From JAPPHA01 sp965242975 (GTDB taxonomy: Bacteria; Pseudomonadota; Alphaproteobacteria; Rhodobacterales; Rhodobacteraceae): a DNA stretch of 64,000 nt. Each line of letters starts with the position of its first letter. Position 1 is the first letter of the stretch. A model generated the notes under the pieces. That model was not told the origin of the DNA. It worked only from the letters and a program-made list of their open reading frames with translations, and searched no databases. The translations under genes and the position numbers were made by a program. Shown piece after piece: positions 8,621-16,751 of this stretch. The stretch spans positions 620,001 to 684,000 of the forward strand of contig CBDETS010000002.1 in the NCBI GenBank assembly GCA_965242975.1, read 5' to 3'.

Positions 8621-8779
8621 TCACTTCGGCGGCGGGGGCGGGGTGCAGGTCTTGCGCCGCCGCCACCTGCGGCGGGCGAGGCGCAGATGCCAGGTCAGGG
8701 TCTTGCGCCGCAACCGCTTGCCGTGTCTGCGCGCCCGCGCTTTCACGGCCCGGCAGGTTTCGAGATGCTTTCGGGTCAT
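8621..8779 (-). CDS. Possible 52-aa Arg/Lys-rich protein
   Basis: ATG at 8779 preceded by AGGGTGA at a good distance; encodes MTRKHLETCRAVKARARRHG and continues as a strongly basic peptide ending in a poly-Pro run (CTPPPPPPK-like tail). It lies in the minus-strand operon direction, between two plus-strand genes. It may be a nucleic-acid-binding peptide. There is no homologue in the window. Support is RBS, direction and composition only. Confidence 0.35.
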   Translation of the reverse strand: MTRKHLETCRAVKARARRHGKRLRRKTLTWHLRLARRRWRRRKTCTPPPPPK

Positions 8780-8914
8780 GCGCGTTCACCCTGTTCAGGT
8801 TTTGATGGAGTGGGGATCTGCCGGTTCGCGCCGGTTCCGGCCTGCAGTACCAGATCGTACTAGGCCAGATCGTTGCGAAGCTGCGGATTTGCGGTAGGAT
8901 GGCGGGGCCGCAGG

Positions 8915-8962
8915 GGATGTGCGGCACCTGACAAGGAATGGAGCGGATACCATGCCGCATCC
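8915..8962 (+). promoter_or_regulatory. Stem-loop occluding the start codon of the 8952 gene
   Basis: GGATG-tg-CGGCA (8915-8926) pairs with TGCCGCATCC (8953-8962) as ten base pairs with a two-base bulge. The right arm begins inside the ATG at 8952. The loop carries the SD region AAGGAATGGAGCG. It is the same arrangement as at 8061-8099 although the stem sequences differ completely, which favours a structural role. Confidence 0.5.
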
Positions 8963-9449
8963 GGTACCGGACCCGGTTCATAATTTCTTTGCGCGTTTCC
9001 TGGCGAACCCGGATGGGACGGGTCTGCGCAAGCTCTGTATCAACCTGCTGGAACTCGAACTCGACCGGGCGCAATACAATGTGCTGTCCGACCCGCCGTT
9101 GTTCGAGCCGTCCGGGGAATACGGGTCGGATATAACCGAAGCCGATCAGGCCCTGAGACGTGCGCACCGCAACCAGGCCCTCAGCCATGTGATGCTTGAA
9201 CTGCCTTATCTCTGGCTCACGCTGCTGGGCCACAGGCTTGCGGTCGAGCGGGATCTTCCCACCGGTGGTATCCCGGCTCTGGTCCATGTTGCCGCCGCAA
9301 GGCTGGACCTGCCGTTGAAGGACACCGAAGCCTGGTCCGATGACGTGCTGTTCCGGAACTACACGCGGACGGTGCTGCGCGATGAATGGGATTATCCCGG
9401 AATCCAGTTCCGGTATCCGCGCAGCGCCTGGCCGCCGGAAGCGACGTGA
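8952..9449 (+). CDS. Orphan antisense cassette protein, family X copy 2
   Basis: 165 aa from MPHPVPDPVH, with GGAGCGGATACC upstream. It is a tandem paralogue of the 8094-8618 gene; the strongest blocks are VLRDEWDYPG near the C-terminus and LAVERDLPTGG in the middle. Probably cytoplasmic. It is followed by 176 bp without a gene (9450-9625) that holds a weak GGCAGC/GCTGCC stem near 9453-9483. Confidence 0.8.
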   Translation: MPHPVPDPVHNFFARFLANPDGTGLRKLCINLLELELDRAQYNVLSDPPLFEPSGEYGSDITEADQALRRAHRNQALSHVMLELPYLWLTLLGHRLAVERDLPTGGIPALVHVAAARLDLPLKDTEAWSDDVLFRNYTRTVLRDEWDYPGIQFRYPRSAWPPEAT

Positions 9450-9625
9450 TCGCGGCAGCCTGATAAGGTCAGTCTTGCTGCCATATTTACCATAAACCTT
9501 GTTACGCGCGCGGCGTCTGTAGCCGCAAAGGTAAAATGTCACCCATGAGCAAAGCAGAAATGTCACTCTTCTCAAAAAACGACTTGAGGATGAGCGGATA
9601 TGGGATGGGTGTCTTTTGCGGGACA

Positions 9626-9856
9626 TCATGCGTCTTCCCCGGCATGAACCTGTTGGTGCAACAGGTCGAGCCGCTCACGGAGATGGATGTCGCCGGCAAT
9701 CCGAAGTGCGGCCGCGACGAGTTCGAGATCGTCGAGACCGGACAACAGGTCTATGAACTCTTCGGACAGGTCTCTCAATTCGGCCTCTTCCACGTTTTCC
9801 TCCGGTCCCGCGTGGACCACCCGGCCCTCATGCCCGGTCGTTGTATCTCTTGTCAT
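9626..9856 (-). CDS. Small acidic protein coupled to the lysozyme-VirB6 fusion gene
   Basis: 76 aa from the ATG at 9856 (MTRDTTTGHEGRVVHAGPEE), sharing ATGA with the stop of the upstream gene at 9853. The middle is a Glu/Leu-rich amphipathic helix (EEFIDLLSGLDDLELVAAAL). No membrane segment. Unrecognised family; the coupling suggests stoichiometric production with the channel protein. Confidence 0.6.
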   Translation of the reverse strand: MTRDTTTGHEGRVVHAGPEENVEEAELRDLSEEFIDLLSGLDDLELVAAALRIAGDIHLRERLDLLHQQVHAGEDA

Positions 9857-11334
9857 TTTGGTCCCTTTCGTTTCCTGCGGGGTTTTGCGCGCCCGAAGCG
9901 CCAGGCGGCCCACATGGCCCCACCGGCGATCAGGCCGACCAGTTTCGCGGAGGCGGAATTGCCTGCTTTTCCGGTCATGGCGTGTTCCATCGTGGCGGGG
10001 AGGGTGATCATGACCAGACCGAGAACGGCGAGAAGTCCAGCCAGCAGGATGGCGCTGCCGCTTTCCTCCGTGAATTGGAGGGTGACGAGCCGGGAGATCA
10101 GCACACCGCAGAACAAGGCGGTGAAGAGGCCCATCACCTTGGCAGCCGCGCGTTTGAGATAGCGGACCGCGATGTTGCGGGTGCCGGACCAGCCCGCGAA
10201 GCCGAGCGCGATGATGGCGGCGGCGAAGGCGACATAAACCTCGATATAGGCAATCACGATCAGGCCGATCAGCATGGAGCCGACGACGAGGATGACGAAA
10301 GCGGCCAGCTTGTCGCCGAGGCTGTACCAGGTCCGGCCCAGCAGTTCGAAGACCAGGCTCATGAGCTGATCGTAGAGGTCGATGACGTTTATGCTGGCGT
10401 CTTCCATCGCGATGCCGAGCAGGGCTTCGGCACTCCGGATGATCAGATCGCCGTAATCGCCGAGATCGATGAGGAAGAGGAAGATGGAGGCGAGTGCGAC
10501 GCGCCGCGCCAGGGTGGAGAGATATGTGGCGGTTCCCGCGCCCTCGCTCACCTGCCGTGCGGTGGTCCAGACCCATTCGATCAGCAGCAGGCTGAGGAGC
10601 AGGTTGGTGGCGACGGGGATGAGATCGCTGGTGAGATCGAAGAAGGTGCCGCGTATCCCGTTCAGGAATTCCTCGAGCGCGTTGGCGGACAGCCCGGCGC
10701 GGCTGGCGACGATCATGCGCGACAGCGCGATGGCGTCGGCCACGGCAACCGGATCGCCGGGGTTCGCCAGAACCTTCATCCAGGCCTCGCAGGTGGTGCG
10801 GGCGGAGTTCCCGGCCAGCCCGTCATAGGCGGACCGTCCGGCACGCAGGCCGGTGCATATGGGCAGCGCCGCCCATTCCCGCGCGATGGCATCGCCCATC
10901 CGGGTATAATCGGTGCGGTTCGGGTCCCAGCCGCGCTGTTCCAGCAGATGCAGGGCCAGCGCGTCCTGGGTGCTGGCGCTGAACAGCGCGTTCTCCGGAA
11001 CCACACCGTCACGGACCAGTCCGCGCAGGGTATCCTCCATGATCTGGTAGCGTCCGGCGGCTTCCGAGTTGGAGCGGGCGTCTATGCGGTCCTGCCAGGT
11101 CAGCACCTCGCCCACGGTCATGGTGGTGAGCCGGCGCGGCGGGCTTTCGGCCACGTCGCGGTAATAGTCGTCATAGCCGCTGGATTCGATCGACCCGATG
11201 AAATCGAGCAGGCCGCGTTCCTTCGCAGTGGGTGCGCGCGCGAATCCGGCGGTCGCGGTGAGAAGGACCAGTGCCAGGACCGCAGTGAAGAGACAGCGGA
11301 TGATGGAGATGCTATGGCGATGTGCCCCGTTCAT
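9853..11334 (-). CDS. Lysozyme-like domain fused to a VirB6/TrbL-like membrane domain
   Basis: 493 aa. Residues 1-32 form an export signal. Residues ~38-190 are a GH104-like lysozyme domain, with GSIESSGYDDYYRD (putative catalytic Glu 50) and SNSEAAGRYQIMEDTLRG. Residues ~225-470 contain at least six hydrophobic segments arranged like VirB6/TrbL, including LLLSLLLIEWVWTTAR, which matches LLYSLLLIEMVWSLGL in the TrbL protein at 14656-15789. The tail is basic (KPRRKRKGPK). VirB1 and VirB6 are normally separate proteins. The frame is continuous, with no sign of an assembly join, so it looks like a true fusion placing a wall hydrolase on the inner-membrane channel. Confidence 0.85.
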   Translation of the reverse strand: MNGAHRHSISIIRCLFTAVLALVLLTATAGFARAPTAKERGLLDFIGSIESSGYDDYYRDVAESPPRRLTTMTVGEVLTWQDRIDARSNSEAAGRYQIMEDTLRGLVRDGVVPENALFSASTQDALALHLLEQRGWDPNRTDYTRMGDAIAREWAALPICTGLRAGRSAYDGLAGNSARTTCEAWMKVLANPGDPVAVADAIALSRMIVASRAGLSANALEEFLNGIRGTFFDLTSDLIPVATNLLLSLLLIEWVWTTARQVSEGAGTATYLSTLARRVALASIFLFLIDLGDYGDLIIRSAEALLGIAMEDASINVIDLYDQLMSLVFELLGRTWYSLGDKLAAFVILVVGSMLIGLIVIAYIEVYVAFAAAIIALGFAGWSGTRNIAVRYLKRAAAKVMGLFTALFCGVLISRLVTLQFTEESGSAILLAGLLAVLGLVMITLPATMEHAMTGKAGNSASAKLVGLIAGGAMWAAWRFGRAKPRRKRKGPK

Positions 11335-11861
11335 CCGTCACCTCGCCAGTTGTTATGCCCTTCGGGTCCGGGACCGGTTCCGGGACGATCCTGGTGGCGT
11401 GCCGGGTTTGCCGGGTTTTTCCGGTCCAGCGCGTCGAAGATTTTTATGTCCCTGCCCCTCGGCCATGACCCCTTGCATTTCCCCACACGCTGGACGGCTT
11501 GCGCGGTATCGTGAAGCAGGGCGGCGATGTCCCCGATTTTTTCTCTCCGCCGGAGCCAGAACCATTCGGTGCCCCTGCGGTCGCGTCTTCTGCGGACCCA
11601 ACCGCCGCGCAGGCGGCGCAACAGAACCCGTTCGCAGGACCGGGCCAGCGGCATGGTGACCGTGTAGACGATCTTCATGTCGTCACCCCCGACCCGGTTG
11701 AGCTCGGCGCGGCGGTCTTTCGTCCGGCGCGTGGTGAAGCCGACCTTGAACAGACCGGGCCGCCTGCGGGCGTGCATGAGGTACACGGTCCCCCAGCCGG
11801 TGCCCCGCCACCGGAACCAGGGAACAACCGGCCATGTGCGCAGAAAGGTCATCGCCGTCAT
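11331..11861 (-). CDS. T5orf172/GIY-YIG-like DNA-binding or nuclease-fold protein
   Basis: 176 aa with a good SD (CGGAGG) before the ATG at 11861. Residues ~25-110 resemble the T5orf172 (GIY-YIG-related) domain: GTVYLMHARRRPGLFKVGFT, then R...L, VYTVTMPLARSCERVLLRRL and GTEWFWL. The remaining C-terminus is basic and low in structure. The gene couples to the lysozyme-VirB6 gene through ATGA at 11331-11334. Members of this fold occur in phages and mobile elements as nucleases or DNA-binding modules. Catalytic Arg and Glu are plausible but unproven here. Confidence 0.65.
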   Translation of the reverse strand: MTAMTFLRTWPVVPWFRWRGTGWGTVYLMHARRRPGLFKVGFTTRRTKDRRAELNRVGGDDMKIVYTVTMPLARSCERVLLRRLRGGWVRRRRDRRGTEWFWLRRREKIGDIAALLHDTAQAVQRVGKCKGSWPRGRDIKIFDALDRKNPANPARHQDRPGTGPGPEGHNNWRGDG

Positions 11862-11906
11862 GCCGCAGCCTCCGGGTACCTATGCCGGGGCCGTATGTTG
11901 AACGTG

Positions 11907-11935
11907 TTGAATACGCCGGTAACAGTGTGTATATA
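11907..11935 (+). promoter_or_regulatory. Candidate sigma-70 promoter for hicAB
   Basis: TTGAAT (11907-11912), a 17-nt spacer, and TATATA (11930-11935). The predicted transcription start falls within one or two bases of the hicA ATG at 11943, so the mRNA may be leaderless; no SD is visible before that ATG. Confidence 0.55.
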
Positions 11936-11942
11936 TCTGCAC

Positions 11943-12158
11943 ATGCTTCGGAACAGCAGGAAGATCATTGCCCGGCTGAAACGCGAGGGGTGGCAGTTGC
12001 GCAGTGTAAGCGGGTCGCACCACCAGTTCGAAAAAGGATCCCGGCGACTTACCGTACCGCACCCGAAGAAGGATCTGCCTGTCGGCACCGCGCGCCAGAT
12101 CGCGAAACAGGCGGGCTGGACCGAAGCGCCGGACACAGACAGGCGGGGAAAGCCATGA
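11943..12158 (+). CDS. hicA: HicA-type mRNA interferase toxin
   Basis: 71 aa from MLRNSRKIIARLKREGWQL. It has the HicA hallmarks: a GW.L..V.GSHHQF run with the catalytic His, a (L/R)TVPHPKKDLPVGTARQIAK block and a final AGW. It has a double-stranded-RNA-binding-like fold, cleaves mRNA, and is neutralised by HicB. Its stop overlaps the hicB ATG. The module sits antisense between trbI and the T5orf172 gene. It is the second TA system in the window. Confidence 0.9.
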   Translation: MLRNSRKIIARLKREGWQLRSVSGSHHQFEKGSRRLTVPHPKKDLPVGTARQIAKQAGWTEAPDTDRRGKP

Positions 12159-12550
12159 AGACCTATATTGCCGTTGTCAGCAAGGATGCCGGGAGCGCGT
12201 TTGGAGTTTGGTTTCCGGATGTGCCGGGATGCTTTTCGGCGGCGGATGAGGAAGCGGATATCCTGGCCAATGCGATCCAGGCGCTGGGTCTGCATTTCGA
12301 CGGGGAAGAGCTTCCCGAGGCGCGGGGCGTCGACCGGATTGCACGGGACATGGAGGTTGCGGAAATGCTTCAGGGCGGAGCCTGGCTTCTGGCAGTGCCC
12401 TTCGTCACCCTGGCGAACAGGAAAGTTCGCGCCAATATCAGCCTGGACAAGGGAATTCTGGATGCGATCGATGATGCCTCCGCGCAACGCGGCCTGACCC
12501 GCTCGGCCTTCATCGCGGAAGCGGTGACCAACGAGATCGAAGGGCGCTGA
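12155..12550 (+). CDS. hicB: HicB-type antitoxin
   Basis: 131 aa. The N-terminal partial RNase-H-like HicB domain has GVWFPDVPGCFSAADEEADI and the ALGLH(F) helix. The C-terminal RHH/Arc-type DNA-binding segment is RANISLDKGILDAIDDASAQ and ...LTRSAFIAEAV. It should inhibit HicA and autoregulate the TTGAAT/TATATA promoter. It overlaps hicA by ATGA. It ends six bases before the trbI stop on the other strand, so the two operons converge here. Confidence 0.9.
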   Translation: MKTYIAVVSKDAGSAFGVWFPDVPGCFSAADEEADILANAIQALGLHFDGEELPEARGVDRIARDMEVAEMLQGGAWLLAVPFVTLANRKVRANISLDKGILDAIDDASAQRGLTRSAFIAEAVTNEIEGR

Positions 12551-12555
12551 CCTCC

Positions 12556-13857
12556 TCATCCCCGTGGCTCCAGGATGAGGTCGCGGGCGACGAGGATGTT
12601 GAAGGGATATCCGGGGCGGATGATCAGGGTCGGCTTGAGCTGGGATTGCTGGCGGTTGAAGATCGCGGCGGCCGAGGAAGAACCACGCCCGCCCGACAGC
12701 CCGCTGCCGAGACGTTCGAGCGCATCGCCCAGCCCGTCGCGTTCGGGGAGCGCGCCGGTGATCGCCTCCTCGATGTGCAACTGCGCCGCCTGTTCGCCCG
12801 CGTTGATGACCGAATAGAGCAGGTTGCCGCCAAGGGTGCGCAGGAAATTGCCCTTGCGCTTGTCCGCAAATCCCGACCGCCCCGCCCCGTCGGTGGCCTG
12901 CTGGCCTTCCAGCACGATCGCATCCCCATCGGGAAACATCAGGTGGGTCCAGACCACTTCAAGCCGCCTCTGGCCATAGGCGGTGTCCGGATCGTACTGT
13001 CCGAAGACGCGGGACCCGGCGGGGATGAGCAGGTAACGCCCGGTCACGGTGTCGAAGACATCGAGCCGCACGATGCCGCTGACGAAGCCGGGTATGTCGG
13101 AGTTGACGCCGGTGGCCAGCAGTCCCGGAATGACGGTGCCCTTGCGCAGTTCGTAGGGCGCGCGCGGGGCCACGGTGCGGTGTGGCGAATAGCCGATATC
13201 GGCGGGGGAGTCCGCGGAGACTGCGGTTGCATTTGCCACCGCCTGCTCCTCCGGCCCCGGCCCGAAGGCCTCTTCACTGTTTTCCAAAGCCGCCGAAGGC
13301 GTACCGGGCACCAGCGACGGTGCAAGTGCGGGCAAGGCGGAGGCAGCGAAGCGGTCCGCCGGTTCGGCCCCTCCATTCAGGTCTGCTTGTCCGGCCTTTG
13401 TCTTTTGCCCCGCCGCTTCGGGTGCGAAGCTGAACCTGCTGGCTCCGATGGGGGAGCGCAGGGCCTGCTTGCGCAATTCGCGCGTTGCCATCCTGTCCTC
13501 GATGTCGGCCGCCAGTTCCCGGCGCAGCAGTTCGAGATCGGCCTCCTCGTAGAGGGTCGCGCGCGGGGAAGTGGTTTGCGCAGGCGTTGCGGTGTCGGCG
13601 GGCGGGTCCGTCCCCGGCGGCGGGGTTTCCGATTCCGGGCCGGTCGTGTCCGGTGGCGTTCCCCCGGCTCTTTCGATGCTTTGCGTCACACCCAGCCCTG
13701 CCGTGGTGTCCCGCTCCGTGGCTTCGGGTTTCGCGGTCTCTTCGACCCTGGCCACCTGCGCGCGCATGCCGTACCAGAGAAACCAGCTCACCAGCAGCAG
13801 GACGGCAAGGAGCGCCAGTGCCAGCACGCCCCGCATGAGGATGGTCATGTTCGTCAT
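12556..13857 (-). CDS. trbI: TrbI/VirB10-family channel protein
   Basis: 433 aa from MTNMTILMRG. One N-terminal membrane segment (ALALLAVLLLVSWFLWYGM) is followed by a long Pro/Thr/Ala-rich periplasmic linker, then the conserved VirB10 C-terminal barrel domain: YELRKGTVIPGLLATGVNSD, VFDTVTGRYLLIPAGSRVFG and FNILVARDLIL. It spans both membranes and senses ATP-driven activation in T4SSs. It is the last gene of the trb cluster, overlapping trbF by ATGA. Confidence 0.95.
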   Translation of the reverse strand: MTNMTILMRGVLALALLAVLLLVSWFLWYGMRAQVARVEETAKPEATERDTTAGLGVTQSIERAGGTPPDTTGPESETPPPGTDPPADTATPAQTTSPRATLYEEADLELLRRELAADIEDRMATRELRKQALRSPIGASRFSFAPEAAGQKTKAGQADLNGGAEPADRFAASALPALAPSLVPGTPSAALENSEEAFGPGPEEQAVANATAVSADSPADIGYSPHRTVAPRAPYELRKGTVIPGLLATGVNSDIPGFVSGIVRLDVFDTVTGRYLLIPAGSRVFGQYDPDTAYGQRRLEVVWTHLMFPDGDAIVLEGQQATDGAGRSGFADKRKGNFLRTLGGNLLYSVINAGEQAAQLHIEEAITGALPERDGLGDALERLGSGLSGGRGSSSAAAIFNRQQSQLKPTLIIRPGYPFNILVARDLILEPRG

Positions 13858-14567
13858 GTCCGGATCTCCTGGATGTCGAGATCGAGGATGAAGAGCCCGA
13901 GGGGATTGGCCGTCACCAGCGCGCGGCTTCGCGGCGTGCGGAATTCGATCTGGATGGTGGCGACGAAGCGCTTCAATCCGATCTGCTTGCCGGAGGATCG
14001 GGCAAAGAGCGTTTCGCGCCATTCGATCCGCCAGGTGGAATCGGATATGGAATTGACGCTGATCACCTCCACGGTGACGGTCTCGGTTTTGGCGCGGGTG
14101 ACCGGGTCGTGGCGCGGGTCCTGGAAATAGCTGCGCAGCTTGGCGGCGGCGGGGGACCCGGAGGGTAAGAACTTCTCCGCTGTGTGGTGATTGTCGCGCA
14201 TCACGCTCAGATCGGGGCTGACCGAGCGCAGCCGTTCGAAGAAGAGATCGAGTTCGCGCCGGATCACCTGCTCCGGCCAGTCCCCCACCTGTTTCGGCCA
14301 TGCGACGGTCTCGACCCGGCCCAGTTCGTCCGCCTGCACCAGAAAGGGAAGGTACTGGGTGCGCGCGCCGGTATGGATGCCGTAGCCCATGCCGAGGCCG
14401 CCGAGAACGAGCGCGAGAAAGGTGATCCCCGTCAGCACCCGCACGGTCTTGCTCTGCCCCGCGAACCGGTCATCCCATTCCTGCCGCGCGGCGAGATATT
14501 CGCTCTGGCGGCGGCTGGAGGGGCCGTCCAGCGCGGCCCCGGTTGGTTCGATTGCCTGATCGGTCAT
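13854..14567 (-). CDS. trbF: TrbF/VirB8-family inner-membrane protein
   Basis: 237 aa. A short cytoplasmic N-terminus and a single TM helix (VLTGITFLALVLGGLGMGYG) precede the periplasmic NTF2-like domain. The end, NPLGLFILDLDIQEIRT, and the WRIEWRET block are typical of TrbF. It is a scaffold component linking the inner-membrane complex to TrbG and TrbI. It starts at the ATGA shared with a 31-aa ORF upstream. Confidence 0.9.
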   Translation of the reverse strand: MTDQAIEPTGAALDGPSSRRQSEYLAARQEWDDRFAGQSKTVRVLTGITFLALVLGGLGMGYGIHTGARTQYLPFLVQADELGRVETVAWPKQVGDWPEQVIRRELDLFFERLRSVSPDLSVMRDNHHTAEKFLPSGSPAAAKLRSYFQDPRHDPVTRAKTETVTVEVISVNSISDSTWRIEWRETLFARSSGKQIGLKRFVATIQIEFRTPRSRALVTANPLGLFILDLDIQEIRT

Positions 14568-14659
14568 CTTCCGTCCCTTTCGTTGAATAGCCTGTGCCGT
14601 GGGCCTTGAAGGGCTCCTGCCCTCATCGGTCCCGGCGGAATGCGGAGGGGCCGTTTCAT
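14564..14659 (-). CDS. 31-aa microprotein locked between trbL and trbF
   Basis: The ORF encodes MKRPLRIPPGPMRAGALQGP and ends FNERDGR. Its ATG overlaps the trbL stop (ATGA at 14656-14659) and its stop overlaps the trbF ATG (ATGA at 14564-14567). Such precise double coupling is hard to explain unless it is translated, at least as a ribosome relay. It is basic, with no membrane segment, and unlike TrbK lipoproteins. Confidence 0.55.
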   Translation of the reverse strand: MKRPLRIPPGPMRAGALQGPRHRLFNERDGR

Positions 14660-15789
14660 GGTCCGACCCCCGCCTGAATGGTGCGAAGGCCCGCCGCCAG
14701 CCTTCGGCCCGCCGCGATCTTTCCGGCTTTCCACCCCGCCCCGGCCACTGTCTTCACGCCCGCCCCGACCGCGGAGACCCCGGTGTTCACCGTCGATCTG
14801 GCCGCCTGTTTCGGCGCGTAGGTGGCGGCTTCCACGACCGTGCCGTCGGCCGAGGGTCCCGGTGAGCTGGAGACCATGGCCTCGACCTGTCCCGGCACGG
14901 AGATCAGAACCATGACGAAGATGACGAGCAGACCGATCATCAGCAAGCCGTCCTCGAAACTCTCGATCCGCGCCATGTTCTGCAGTTGCAGGCGGATGAC
15001 GGCGACGATGAGCAGCAGGGCGAACAGCTTGAAACTCTTGCCGAGGGCGGAGAAGAGAAAGTTGCGGGCGATGCCTTCGGTCTGCCGCCACGCCCCGAAG
15101 GCGAGGGTGACGATGCCGATGGTGAAGACGATGTAGATCTGGATATAGGCCAACAGCATCAACCCGGCGATGATGCCCCCGAGGAACATCAGCACCAGCC
15201 AGACCAGGCCGGCGCTCAGCTTGCGGCCGATCCCGCTGGTGGTGTAGTAGATCTGTGCTCCGGCATCGTAGATGTTGCCGAAGACCTCCGACGGTTTGAT
15301 GGAGCTTTCTATCGTCGCGTTGCCCAGCCCCTCGGCCACGCGGACGATGAAAGTGGCGATGCCGACAGTGCCATCGGCCATGGGGATGCCGTCGATGAGG
15401 AACAGGAAGAAGCCGGCGATGACGATGCGGCGGAAGAGCGCACTCAGCAGCCGCCCGATATTTCCCCCGCGCATGACGATCAGGCCCAGCGACCAGACCA
15501 TCTCGATCAGCAGCAGCGAATAGAGCAGGCGTTCGGCGATCTCCTTCAGATCGTCCCCGACGGCCTTGGCCGCGTTCTGGAAGTCGGTATCGATCGCGTC
15601 GATCCTGCCGGGCGAGATCAGGGAGCCCGTCTCAACCTCCCACGGACCGTCCCCCGGATCGTCCGGTGTGAACTGCGCTGCGGCGGGATCGGACCAGACC
15701 AGCAGCGCGAGACCGGCCAGCACCAGGCTGGCGATGAGATATGCAAGGCATCGCGTGCGGGCAATCATGGTGTCCGGTCTGGCCGTCAT
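14656..15789 (-). CDS. trbL: TrbL/VirB6-family polytopic channel protein
   Basis: 377 aa from MTARPDTMIART, with GAAGGGA upstream. A signal or first TM (LIASLVLAGLALLVW) is followed by a periplasmic stretch and about six TM segments, including LLYSLLLIEMVWSLGL, FFLFLIDGIPMADG and IIAGLMLLAYIQIYIVF. The C-terminus is Gly/Ala-rich. It forms the inner-membrane DNA path. It is paralogous to the membrane half of the 9853-11334 fusion, so the locus carries two VirB6-like proteins. Confidence 0.92.
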   Translation of the reverse strand: MTARPDTMIARTRCLAYLIASLVLAGLALLVWSDPAAAQFTPDDPGDGPWEVETGSLISPGRIDAIDTDFQNAAKAVGDDLKEIAERLLYSLLLIEMVWSLGLIVMRGGNIGRLLSALFRRIVIAGFFLFLIDGIPMADGTVGIATFIVRVAEGLGNATIESSIKPSEVFGNIYDAGAQIYYTTSGIGRKLSAGLVWLVLMFLGGIIAGLMLLAYIQIYIVFTIGIVTLAFGAWRQTEGIARNFLFSALGKSFKLFALLLIVAVIRLQLQNMARIESFEDGLLMIGLLVIFVMVLISVPGQVEAMVSSSPGPSADGTVVEAATYAPKQAARSTVNTGVSAVGAGVKTVAGAGWKAGKIAAGRRLAAGLRTIQAGVGP

Positions 15790-15791
15790 GG

Positions 15792-16751
15792 TCACTGTCC
15801 CTTCGAAAACGACCCAATCAGTTCCTTGGGTTCGCCGCGCCGGCGCCGGATCTCCCCGGCCCGCCGCTGGCCCTCGCGCCGTTCGGCCTCCTCCACATCC
15901 CGTTCGGCCATCCAGCGCGCCTGGAACAGGCTGGTCTGTTCGGTCTGCGCCGCCGTCAGCATGCGCAGCTGCGCCAGTTGCCGGGCGATGGAGGCGGAGA
16001 GCTCGTTGCCCACCTGGATCGCCTCGACCTGCCCCCCCACGGTCCGGCCCTGCCCCGCGATGCGCGCCAGCAGCTTCGCCTCGCTGTCCACATCCGAGAC
16101 CGTCATCCGCGCGGTGCTCAGCGCCGCGTTCAGGGCGCTCTGCGACAGGCCCGACCATTCGTCGTAGCGCCCCGCGAATTCTTCCCGTGCCAGCGGCGAG
16201 GCCTCGTAGAGCGGATCGGTTATCATCCGGCTGCGCAGCAGCCTGTCGAGCATGGCACCGTTGCTGGCCAGCGTGTCGGCCGCCGCCATCACCCCGCGCA
16301 GGTTCAGCAGCGAGGTTTCCACATCGCCCCAGATGGTGTCCGGCAGGTTCTCGGTGTTGCGGATCATGTTCTGGTAGGCGAGGAACTGGGTGCGCAGCAG
16401 CTCGGCCTGGGTGGACAGCTGTTTCGCGTTGAGTGCGACACCTTCGGTCTCCTTGCCGAGAATGGCGACCAGTTCGATATTGTTGAGCGTCTGGGTGAAC
16501 TCCGTGGCGAACCCGCCCGCCGGGCCGCCGGCGCGGGCTTCAGGGGCCGTGGTGAACAGCGCAAGGGCCAGCACCAGGGCGGAACCATTGAATATCAGCG
16601 CCGCGCGCGGCCTTGCCTGCACTGAAAGCGCGGAATATATGGCCCGCGGAGCGCGGCTGACACTCTTGTCTCCTTTCACTGCAATAACCGTCCCGGCCGG
16701 ACCCGTTGCGCCGGAACGAAGGTTTTGGGTGTGCTGAAAGTCCTTTGTCAT
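15792..16751 (-). CDS. trbJ: TrbJ/VirB5-family pilus-tip protein
   Basis: 319 aa from MTKDFQHTQN, overlapping the trbE stop by ATGA. The export signal is displaced inward (ALIFNGSALVLALALFTTAP, about residues 50-70). The mature part is helical with the TrbJ pattern (FTQTLNNIELVAILGK, LAYQNMIRNTENLPDTIW). The last 17 residues, RRRGEPKELIGSFSKGQ, recur at the end of an unrelated 85-aa membrane protein (26932-27189). An internal start could shorten the N-terminus, but none has a better SD. Confidence 0.88.
   Translation of the reverse strand: MTKDFQHTQNLRSGATGPAGTVIAVKGDKSVSRAPRAIYSALSVQARPRAALIFNGSALVLALALFTTAPEARAGGPAGGFATEFTQTLNNIELVAILGKETEGVALNAKQLSTQAELLRTQFLAYQNMIRNTENLPDTIWGDVETSLLNLRGVMAAADTLASNGAMLDRLLRSRMITDPLYEASPLAREEFAGRYDEWSGLSQSALNAALSTARMTVSDVDSEAKLLARIAGQGRTVGGQVEAIQVGNELSASIARQLAQLRMLTAAQTEQTSLFQARWMAERDVEEAERREGQRRAGEIRRRRGEPKELIGSFSKGQ

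Noticed and set aside
9450..9625. An IS end near the paired ATGTCAC sequences at 9536-9566
   Set aside because: The repeat is only seven bases and no transposase or inverted partner is present.
7935..9629. The very long minus-strand frame across 7035-9629 as one 864-aa protein
   Set aside because: Its upper two-thirds is antisense to two well-supported plus-strand paralogues. Only the part from the ATG at 7904 has an SD, a signal peptide and a domain.
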